Source: Streptomyces turgidiscabies Car8 (lineage in GTDB: Bacteria; Actinomycetota; Actinomycetes; Streptomycetales; Streptomycetaceae). From it: a stretch of 63,467 bases of DNA. The stretch covers positions 1-63,467 of the forward strand of contig NZ_AEJB01000623.1 in assembly GCF_000331005.1 (NCBI RefSeq). Direction: 5' to 3'. The position numbers and the translations under genes were made by a program. The notes below the pieces were generated by a model, which worked only from the letters and a program-made list of their open reading frames with translations, was not told the origin of the DNA and ran no database searches. This document shows, one piece after another, positions 33,632 to 40,954 of the stretch. Each line of letters opens with the position of its first letter. Within the stretch, counting starts at the first letter, position 1.

Positions 33632-35350
33632 TCAGGTACGGTCTGGCTTCAATAGCCTTTTGAGGCAGTCGATCACGTCTCCCATAGCGGGGCGATCACG
33701 TGGGTCTTCTTCGAAGCACATCTCGAGCACGGCGCAGAATTCCTCCGGGAACGCGTCGCGGTTGAAGTCGGGGCGGGCGCGGATGTTGTTATAGAGGTAG
33801 GTCAATACCTTGCCCGCGGTGCTGTCGACTGTGCGGCGGTCATTGCGCCATGTGCCACATGCTGCGACCACTGCGGTGACCGCGAACGAGTACACGTCGT
33901 TGGCGCTGATCACCCTTCCGCTGAAACGCTCGGGGGCCATGTAGCCCAGGGTGCCCTCCGGTTCCTGAGCTCCCGTCGGCTGTGTTAGACCGAAGTCCCC
34001 CAGCACCCAGCGCCCTCCGTAATTGAGGATGTTGGCCGGCTTGACATCTCCGTGGACGAGTCGTTGGCGATGGAGGTATTGCAGTGCCCGGGCGAGGTCG
34101 AGCAGCATGAATCCCAACGCCTCGTCGGCCATCGGCTGTTCATTGATCCAGTCCCGGAGCGATCCGTCGGCCAGGCCAGTGACGATGTAGCTCCAGCCCT
34201 TCAGCGGCCCTGAATGTTCCGTCCCGGCCGCACGGTAAGGAATGACATAGGGGTTGTCGAAGGAAGCCATTGTGGCCGCTTCACGGGTGAAGTACCGGTG
34301 GCGTTTAGTCGTATCCGGCGGCTGCAGCTTTACGGCCACACGGCGCAGCGTGCGTCCAAACGCTCGCTCTTCCGCCTCCCATACAGCGTTCAAAGACCCC
34401 CGGCCTATCTCGCGCAGAAGAAGATATCCGTGCCCCACCATGACATCGGTCAGTTCGACGGCGGGCAGGTCTCCACGGCTGAAGATGCCCCTGCTGTCGG
34501 CTGCATCGGCAGGCACGAAGGTGAGCGGATCGAACATGCCGTGCGCCCTCGCCCCTCGATTCCGGCGACCGCTCAGGGAAGAAGGTTCGCTGGGCCACAG
34601 GTCGTTGAGCATGTCTCTGAGGAATCGGGCTGCGTTGCTGCACGAGATCGGCTGCACGTGCTCGTCCTGATCGGGAGACTTGTCGGCGAGGAGGTCAGAA
34701 ACGCCACGAACCACCATGGCTGGGATCCCGCTCCATTGTTGAGCTCCGGTCAGAAACCCCAGCCCTTCCATCTCCACGGCGACGGCGTCGTTGAATGACT
34801 CGCGCAGATGTGTCCGGAACTCCGCGCGCTGTCCGGCCTGGATCTTCTCACCCGCAGCGATGGGCGCGACATGGACCCAGGGCGATTGAAGCCCGTCGCT
34901 GGAATCGGTCCGGTCAGGGTGCCACTTCTCGGACCCGGCGATCCTGCGGGCGAAAGCCGTGGTCTGGGGATCTACCAGAGCGATGTCCGGGCGGCTCAGC
35001 AGTCGCTCATCCGTCTGCTTGCCGCTCTCGTACCCGTAGACCTTCGTCGCGAAGACGACATCCCCCAGGCGCACGCCCTCCTTTAGCCCACCCGCCGTGC
35101 CAAGAAACACGATCAGTGCTGGCTGAAGATCTTGAATAGCTTGGCTGGCCTGCAACGCGGCGGTCACATTGCCTTGCCCGATGCACCCCACCCATACTTC
35201 CCAAACCCCTGCCTCGACATTCAGACTGCCGACCGTGTACGGCGCTCCCGACGCCGAGTTCAGCGAGTGCCTTGCGTCCAACAGATCAAGCACGGCCGCG
35301 TATTCGACGACTGTGGCCGTGAGCACCACAACAATTGGGGCAGGAAGCAT
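33632..35350 (-). CDS. MTA/SAH-nucleosidase-like domain fused to a Ser/Thr protein kinase
   Basis: A 572-residue two-domain protein. Residues 5-250 form a nucleoside phosphorylase/MTAN fold: FLGTAGGL (84-88 GTAGG), AVEMEGLGF (193-196) and VVRGVSDLLAD, whose Asp219 corresponds to the catalytic Asp. After a linker, residues 305-570 form a complete Hanks kinase: Gly loop REIGRGSLNAVW, Lys341 in VAVKLQ, HGDVKPAN (Asp435), GDFG (452-454) and MAPERF. No membrane segment or extracellular domain. MTAN-type domains serve as nucleotide-cleaving effectors in predicted prokaryotic conflict systems, and kinases often regulate such effectors; a defence role is inferred, not shown. Start ATG/GTG at 35350. 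Confidence 0.88.
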   Translation of the reverse strand: MLPAPIVVVLTATVVEYAAVLDLLDARHSLNSASGAPYTVGSLNVEAGVWEVWVGCIGQGNVTAALQASQAIQDLQPALIVFLGTAGGLKEGVRLGDVVFATKVYGYESGKQTDERLLSRPDIALVDPQTTAFARRIAGSEKWHPDRTDSSDGLQSPWVHVAPIAAGEKIQAGQRAEFRTHLRESFNDAVAVEMEGLGFLTGAQQWSGIPAMVVRGVSDLLADKSPDQDEHVQPISCSNAARFLRDMLNDLWPSEPSSLSGRRNRGARAHGMFDPLTFVPADAADSRGIFSRGDLPAVELTDVMVGHGYLLLREIGRGSLNAVWEAEERAFGRTLRRVAVKLQPPDTTKRHRYFTREAATMASFDNPYVIPYRAAGTEHSGPLKGWSYIVTGLADGSLRDWINEQPMADEALGFMLLDLARALQYLHRQRLVHGDVKPANILNYGGRWVLGDFGLTQPTGAQEPEGTLGYMAPERFSGRVISANDVYSFAVTAVVAACGTWRNDRRTVDSTAGKVLTYLYNNIRARPDFNRDAFPEEFCAVLEMCFEEDPRDRPAMGDVIDCLKRLLKPDRT

Positions 35351-35386
35351 GAACCGACCCTAGCGTCAGGTATCACTCCCCATGCC

Positions 35387-35671
35387 TTACTTGTCGCTCA
35401 CATACATCGGGACGAGCAACTCGTCGAGGATGAAGCAGTGTTCGTCGGCGGGCAGCCGGTCATCGCCCCCGTGCGGCACGGCGAGCACCTGGGCGATCCT
35501 GCGCACCGGCTCGGCAAGGGCGAAGGCCAGCTCGAGACTGCCAGCCACCGCGAGGCGCCGCTTTGATGTGGTCGCCGGAGGGTGCAATTGCTGCTGCGCG
35601 CTGGCCAGCCGGCGGCGAAAGCGCCATGTCTCCGGCGCCGTGGACGGCCTGTCCTGCTCGCCAGTCAGCAC
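35387..35671 (-). CDS. Possible small protein upstream of the nucleosidase-kinase gene
   Basis: A 94-residue ORF on the same strand ending 36 bases before the fusion gene, so it could be its operon partner. The N-terminus is basic; the second half (AGSLELAFALAEPVRRIAQVLAV given in part, HCFILDELLVPMYVSDK) looks like a folded alpha/beta piece. No family recognised. It may be a fragment cut by the adjacent IS remnant. Confidence 0.4.
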   Translation of the reverse strand: MLTGEQDRPSTAPETWRFRRRLASAQQQLHPPATTSKRRLAVAGSLELAFALAEPVRRIAQVLAVPHGGDDRLPADEHCFILDELLVPMYVSDK

Positions 35672-35899
35672 CCGGGGTGGGCCCGGTGAGTACCGCCAGG
35701 ACCCGTCCCCGGTCAGCTCTTTGTCGTAGGGACCTGATGGTCACGCCGCGCCGCCATCGCCCGGTCGGCCAACTACTCGGCCTTGATGACCTCAAGGAAG
35801 GCGGGCAGGTTGCGCACGCACCGGTCGTGGTTGTCTCAGGAAACGTACCGGCCCAATCGTGCTCGCCCGCCTGCGCCAGGTAACGGATGCCGGTGGCAT

Positions 35900-36625
35900 C
35901 AGTGGCAGATTGAGCGGAAGAACTGCTGGCAGCTGGCCGAACAGGCGGGCCGTACGCGACCCGGGCCGATGCAGCGGCTGCTGCGCTACGCCCGCTGGGA
36001 TGCCGATGCGGTCCGCGACGACCTGCGTTTCTACGCCGCGGAACACCTCGCCGCCCCCGACGGTGTCTGATCGTGGACGAGACCGGCTTCCTGAAGAAGG
36101 GCCGGTCCTCGGCAGGGGTGCAGAGGCAGTACACCGGCACTGCGGGACGCATCGAGAACTCCCAGGTCGGCGTTTTCCTTGCCCTGGCAACCAGCCGGGG
36201 ACGGGCTCTGATCGACCGTCGGCTCTACCTGCCCGAGCATTCCTGGGCTGATGATCCCGAACGCCGCCACGCTGGCGGGGCACCCGACGAAGTGCGGTTC
36301 CAGACCAAGCCCCGTCTGGCCGGGGAGATTATCGCCGCAGCGCTGGACGCCGGAATCACTGCGTCCTGGGTGACCGGCGACGAAGCCTACGGCCAGGACC
36401 CGCAGCTCCGCGTCGTCCTGAGGCACGCGGCACCGGCTATGTCCTGGCTGTCGCCTGCTCGACGCGTATGAGGATCAACCACGGCCGCACTGCCGTTCGC
36501 GCGGACACCCTTGTCGGCCGACTGCCCGTCACGGCCTGGCATCGCCAGAGCGCCGGCAACGGCGCGAAAGGTCCTCGTTGCTACGACTGGGCCTGGATCC
36601 ACATCGGCATCGTCAGGTGCCGGCC
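35900..36625 (+). pseudogene. IS701-family transposase, broken by two frameshifts
   Basis: Three frames read in order give a DDE transposase of the IS701 type: first QLAEQAGRTRPGPMQRLL to FYAAEHLAAPDGV, then (after a one-base loss near 36070) VDETGFLKKGRSSAGVQRQY through SWVTGDEAYGQDPQLR, then (after a second shift near 36415) ARGTGYVLAVACSTR through KGPRCYDWAWIHIG. The catalytic DETGF and GDEAYG blocks are preserved. Both termini are missing, so it is a relic. Confidence 0.85.
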
Positions 36626-36898
36626 GCGCGATATGAAATGCCCCCGTCCGACACACGGCCGGCGCCACCGTCATCCGACTCAAGTGGCGGCGGTCCGGGG
36701 GCAGTTCGGCGGCGTCGAGGTGACCGTGCGCCGGCCCACGTGTCTGCCGCGGTGTGGCGGAGGCGCTCGTAGCGCTCGTAGCGCAGTTCCAGGGCCGACC
36801 AGGCTGTATGAGTTGATCAAGCCGTTGCGTCAGACCGTTCCGTCAAGCCGTCGCGGCAGGTCCGATTCGCCGCGGCCACGGAAGGTCGCCCCGGAGGG
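36626..36898. other. Stretch without an intact gene, probable IS debris
   Basis: The minus strand contains a short coding-like piece (WSALELRYERYERLRHTAAD) reminiscent of transposase C-termini, with a CGCTCGTAG direct repeat near 36766-36785. No complete gene is present. Confidence 0.35.
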
Positions 36899-37252
36899 TC
36901 AGGCGCACTCGGCGTTCACGTAAGGCTCCACGCGGCCGACGCTCTCCTTGAGGACGAGGTCGAGCAGTCCGGGGAACCGCTGGTCCAGATCCTCCTTGCG
37001 CAGCGTGTTGAAACGGCGGGTGCCGACATCGTGCTGGCGGATGAGACCGGCCTCGCGCAGGACGCGGAAATGGCGGGTGAGTACGGACGCGGTGACGGCC
37101 TGCGTGAAGCCGCTGCAGGCCAGACCGGGAGAGACGGAGAGGGTGACGACGATGGTGAGCCGGGTCTCGTCGGTCAGCGCGCTCATGATCTTGAAGAGGT
37201 CGAGGTCGTCCGTGTCGGGGTGAACGAGGGGGGACGAGGTGCGACTGGCCAT
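36899..37252 (-). CDS. ArsR-family winged-helix repressor
   Basis: A 117-residue regulator: LFKIMSALTDETRLTIVVTL, then TQAVTASVLTRHFRVLREAGL (recognition helix) and IRQHDVGTRRFNTLRKEDL (wing) match ArsR/SmtB repressors. No CxC metal motif in the recognition helix, so a non-metal ligand is more likely. It is divergent from the aldehyde dehydrogenase gene and may control it and the following reductase. ATG 37252. Confidence 0.85.
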   Translation of the reverse strand: MASRTSSPLVHPDTDDLDLFKIMSALTDETRLTIVVTLSVSPGLACSGFTQAVTASVLTRHFRVLREAGLIRQHDVGTRRFNTLRKEDLDQRFPGLLDLVLKESVGRVEPYVNAECA

Positions 37253-37421
37253 AAGGAAACAATAACCCCAGCTCCATGTTCGCGTTAGTGCGTACATGGG
37301 CTACTGTGAAGGCACGGATCGACCCTTCATCCGTCATCCACCGGGTTGCCCATCACCGGTACCACGGCATGCCACGAACCCCTTTGACAGCGCGGCCTGC
37401 ATCAAGAACGGAGCACACCCC

Positions 37422-38765
37422 ATGACCCCGACACAGGCGACCGAGCCGAGGACGCACCGGACCGAAACGGCCGCGGAGGCGGTCGGCCGCCTTCGTGCGA
37501 CGTTCAACACCGGTGTCACCCGCGAACTGGACTGGCGCGTCAACCAGCTGCAGCGGCTGCGGGCGCTGCTGGTGGAGAACGAGCAGGAACTGCTCGAAGC
37601 GCTCTTCGCGGATCTGAGGAAGAACGTCGCCGAGGCGAAGCTGGAGATCGACTTCACCGTTGGTCACATCGACGAGACGCTGGCGAGCCTCGAGGGCTGG
37701 CTCAAGCCTCGCCCGGTGGAGGTTCCCGCCCACTTCGGCCCCACGACCACGGCTTACACGAAGTACGACCCGCTCGGCGTCGTCCTGGTGATCGCTCCGT
37801 GGAACTTCCCGCTGCATCTCCTCATCGACCCCCTCATCGGCGCACTGGCCGCCGGGAACACCGTGGCGGCGAAGCCGAGCGAGATCTCGGTGCACACATC
37901 GGCGGTGGCTTCACGCCTCCTGCGGGAGTACTTCGACGCCGACGTGCTCGCCGTCGTCGAGGGGGGCGCCGAGGAGACCACGGCCCTCCTGGAGGAGCGT
38001 TTCGACCAGATCTTCTACACGGGCAACGGCACGGTCGGCCGGATCGTCATGGCCGCAGCAGCCAAGAACCTCACCCCGGTCACGCTTGAACTCGGGGGCA
38101 AGTCGCCGGTCTTCGTGGCGCCCGACGCCGACGTGGACGAGACCGCGAAGCGGCTGGTCGGCGGCAAGTTCGGCGCCGCGGGGCAGCAGTGCATAGCCCC
38201 CGACTACGTTCTGACCGACGCTGCCACCGCTGCCGTACTGGTTCCCGCCCTGCGCGCGGCGGTCGAAGCCCAGTTCGGCTCCGATCCGCAGACCTCAGCC
38301 GACTTCTCCCGGATCATCAACGAGCGGCACTTCGACCGGCTCACTCGCCTGCTGGATTCCGGCCGGGTGGCGGTGGGAGGCCGGCACGACCGCGACGACC
38401 TGTTCATCGCACCGACGGTCCTCACCGACGTCGACCCGGCATCCCCGGTCATGCAGGAGGAGATCTTCGGCCCGATCCTCCCCATCGTCGAGGTCGCCGA
38501 CCTCGATGCCGCCATCGGCTTCATCAACGAACGCGACAAGCCCCTCGCGCTCTACGCCTTCACCACTTCCGACGCCACCAAGTCGCGCCTCGTGAACGAG
38601 ACGTCCTCCGGCGGCGTCGCCTGGGGCCAGCCGCCGATGCAGCTGCTCATGCCGGGCCTGCCGTTCGGTGGTGTCGGTGAAAGCGGCATGGGCCACTACC
38701 ACGGCCGCTATTCCCTCGAAACGTTCAGCCACCTCAAGGGCGTCGTGGACGTGCCGCTCAGCTAG
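37422..38765 (+). CDS. Aldehyde dehydrogenase family protein (class 3-like)
   Basis: A 447-residue NAD(P)-dependent aldehyde dehydrogenase of the short class 3/fatty type. It has VLVIAPWNFPLHLLIDPLIG, KPSEIS, IFYTGNGTVGRIVM, LELGGKSPVFV (catalytic Glu) and GAAGQQCIAPDYV (catalytic Cys), and EEIFGPILPIVEV. Cytoplasmic. ATG 37422 was chosen because earlier in-frame codons lack family sequence. The divergent ArsR repressor probably regulates it. Confidence 0.92.
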   Translation: MTPTQATEPRTHRTETAAEAVGRLRATFNTGVTRELDWRVNQLQRLRALLVENEQELLEALFADLRKNVAEAKLEIDFTVGHIDETLASLEGWLKPRPVEVPAHFGPTTTAYTKYDPLGVVLVIAPWNFPLHLLIDPLIGALAAGNTVAAKPSEISVHTSAVASRLLREYFDADVLAVVEGGAEETTALLEERFDQIFYTGNGTVGRIVMAAAAKNLTPVTLELGGKSPVFVAPDADVDETAKRLVGGKFGAAGQQCIAPDYVLTDAATAAVLVPALRAAVEAQFGSDPQTSADFSRIINERHFDRLTRLLDSGRVAVGGRHDRDDLFIAPTVLTDVDPASPVMQEEIFGPILPIVEVADLDAAIGFINERDKPLALYAFTTSDATKSRLVNETSSGGVAWGQPPMQLLMPGLPFGGVGESGMGHYHGRYSLETFSHLKGVVDVPLS

Positions 38766-39097
38766 CCTCGCGCTTTCCTCAGAGCAGATCAGGATCGCCG
38801 AGATCGCTCGGTCGCAGCGCGGCCTGCAGACACCGATCCACACCGACTCCGGCGGGCAGTCGCGCCAGACCGACGCCGACGCCGACGGCATGCGGCTCTC
38901 ACCGGGTTCGCCCCTCCGTTCGCCGCCAACACCATCCCCACCCCGATCGCGGTCCCGAAACCGCGTCACCGTCAGCGGGCCCGCGTCGCCTGCTGCCCGA
39001 GGACCGCATCCGTGCCTCCGCCCGGACAGCGTGGACCCCCTGCGCCGCAGACCTCCATCCCGTTTTCCTCCGCATCGCAGAAAGAAAGAAAAGACCC
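38766..39097. other. 332-base intergenic stretch, no gene seen
   Basis: No ORF with convincing codon bias and no hairpin of note. A purine-rich site (GAAAGAAAGAAAAG) at its end serves as the ribosome site for the reductase. Confidence 0.4.
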
Positions 39098-40210
39098 ATG
39101 ACTGTCGACATCTCAGAAGTCTCGCCCACTTCATCGCTTTTCTCCCCTGTCTCCCTCGGGAAGATCGAGCTCGCCAACCGTGTCGTCATGGCGCCCCTGA
39201 CCCGGGTCCGGGCCGGTTCCTCCGGCATCCCCGGGGACCTCATGGTCGAGTACTACCGGCAGCGGGCGAGCGTCGGAATGATCGTCACCGAGGGCACCTA
39301 TCCCGACCACGCGTCGCAGGGGTATGTCGGTGAGCCGGGCATCGCCACCGACGAGCAGGCGGCCGGCTGGCAGCGGGTGTTCGAGGCGGTGCACGCCGAA
39401 GGCGGCCGCATCGTCCTGCAGATCATGCACGCCGGCCGCGGCACCCACCCCGACATCAACGGCGGCCGCCGCATCCTCGCCCCCAGCGCGATCGCCATCG
39501 ACAACAAGACGTTCACCGAGAAGGGCGAGCAGCCCTACCCCGTGCCGGAAGCGATGACCACCGCGGAGATCCGGGCAGCCCTGGAGGACTTCGTCGCCGC
39601 GGCCCGCCGGGCCGTCGAGGCGGGAGCGGACGGCGTGGAGATCCACGGCGCCAACGGCTACCTGCTCCAGGAGTTCCTCTCCCCGGCGGCCAACCAGCGC
39701 ACCGATGGATACGGCGGCTCACCGCAGAACCGCGCCCGCTTCGTCGTCGAGGTCGTCACGGCGGTCGCCGAGGCCGTCGGTGCCGAGCGGGTCGGGCTGC
39801 GGATCTCGCCGGAGGTCGACCTCGGGGACGTCTTCGAGACCGACCGAAACGACGTCCTGGCCACCTACGGCACCCTGCTCGACCACCTGCGCCCGCTGGG
39901 CCTGGCCTACCTCTCCGTACTGCACGTCGAACCGGGCGGCGACCTCGTACAGGAGCTGCGGCGGCGCTTCGACGGCAAGCTGATCGTCAACAGCGGCCCC
40001 TTCGGGGGGCAGACCAGCCGCGAGCAGGCGCTCCAGCAGATCGAGGCCGACCACGCCGACGCCGTGGTCGTGGGCCGGGCTCTCATCGCCAACCCCGACC
40101 TGGTCGAGCGCTGGCAGGGCGGCCACCCGGAGAACGAGCCGCGGCCGGAACTGTTCTACGGGCCGGGCGCCGAGGGCTACACCGACTACCCCTTTCTCCA
40201 GACGGCTTGA
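39098..40210 (+). CDS. Alkene reductase, old yellow enzyme family
   Basis: A 370-residue FMN-dependent ene-reductase (NemA/OYE type). LFSPVSLGKIELANRVVMAPLTR and the active-site blocks QIMHAGRGTHP and VEIHGANGYLLQEFLSP plus RTDGYGGS are diagnostic. It reduces activated C=C bonds of enals or nitro compounds using NADPH. With the upstream aldehyde dehydrogenase it suggests a detoxification pair for reactive aldehydes. Confidence 0.93.
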   Translation: MTVDISEVSPTSSLFSPVSLGKIELANRVVMAPLTRVRAGSSGIPGDLMVEYYRQRASVGMIVTEGTYPDHASQGYVGEPGIATDEQAAGWQRVFEAVHAEGGRIVLQIMHAGRGTHPDINGGRRILAPSAIAIDNKTFTEKGEQPYPVPEAMTTAEIRAALEDFVAAARRAVEAGADGVEIHGANGYLLQEFLSPAANQRTDGYGGSPQNRARFVVEVVTAVAEAVGAERVGLRISPEVDLGDVFETDRNDVLATYGTLLDHLRPLGLAYLSVLHVEPGGDLVQELRRRFDGKLIVNSGPFGGQTSREQALQQIEADHADAVVVGRALIANPDLVERWQGGHPENEPRPELFYGPGAEGYTDYPFLQTA

Positions 40211-40269
40211 GGCCAGTCGCACCTGCCGGCGCTCACGGGGCGGTCGCCCCATCGCACTAGGGTGGCGAG

Positions 40270-40857
40270 ATGGCGATCCAGATGATCATTCTCAACGGTG
40301 GTTCGAGCTCGGGGAAGTCCCGGATCGTACGGTGTCTGCAAGCCGAACTGCCGGATCCGTGGCTGGCGTTCGGGTGTGACTCGTTCGTCGACGCCCTGCC
40401 CGCGAGGATGCGGGAGTCGGACGCGGGGATCGAGATCGCGGCGGACGGCCGGGTGAGCGTCGGGGCGGACTTCCTGGCGCTGGAGGCGGCCTGGCGGGAG
40501 GGTGTCGTGGCGATGGTCCGGGCGGGCGCCCGGGTCGTCATCGACGACGTCTTCCTCGGCGGAGCGGCGTCCCAGCAGCGGTGGCGGAAGGCTCTCGGTG
40601 AAGTCGGCGACCTGGCCGTGCTGTGGGTCGGCGTCCGCTGTGACAGCACGGTAGCCGCCGGCCGCGAGGCCGCCCGGGGAGACCGGGCCCCGGGAATGGC
40701 CGCCGGACAGGCGCACGTGGTGCACGAGGGCGTGGCCTACGACCTGGAGGTCGACACCTCGCACACCGAGTCCCTGGTGTGCGCGCGGGCCATCGCCGCC
40801 CGCGTCCACGGCAGCGAGCCGACACACAGCCGTCAGACCCCGCGCCCGACCGGCTGA
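40270..40857 (+). CDS. Chloramphenicol phosphotransferase-like protein
   Basis: A 195-residue P-loop kinase of the CPT family. Walker A is LNGGSSSGKSRIVR; FGCDSFVDALPARM and VIDDVFLGG carry the acidic catalytic and metal residues. The prototype phosphorylates chloramphenicol in a producer strain, but many Streptomyces homologues have unknown substrates. The C-terminus VYDLEVDTSH-like block is conserved. Confidence 0.88.
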   Translation: MAIQMIILNGGSSSGKSRIVRCLQAELPDPWLAFGCDSFVDALPARMRESDAGIEIAADGRVSVGADFLALEAAWREGVVAMVRAGARVVIDDVFLGGAASQQRWRKALGEVGDLAVLWVGVRCDSTVAAGREAARGDRAPGMAAGQAHVVHEGVAYDLEVDTSHTESLVCARAIAARVHGSEPTHSRQTPRPTG

Positions 40858-40954
40858 TCCACATCTCAGGCGGCGGGACGGGGGTCGGGGTTCCGATGTC
40901 CGCAGCCCGCGTGCGAGGCGGCCGAGCAGCACGGCGTCGCACAACCGACGACGA

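Noticed and set aside
40270..40857. Confirmed chloramphenicol resistance
   Set aside because: Family membership alone does not show drug specificity; no biosynthetic cluster is present.
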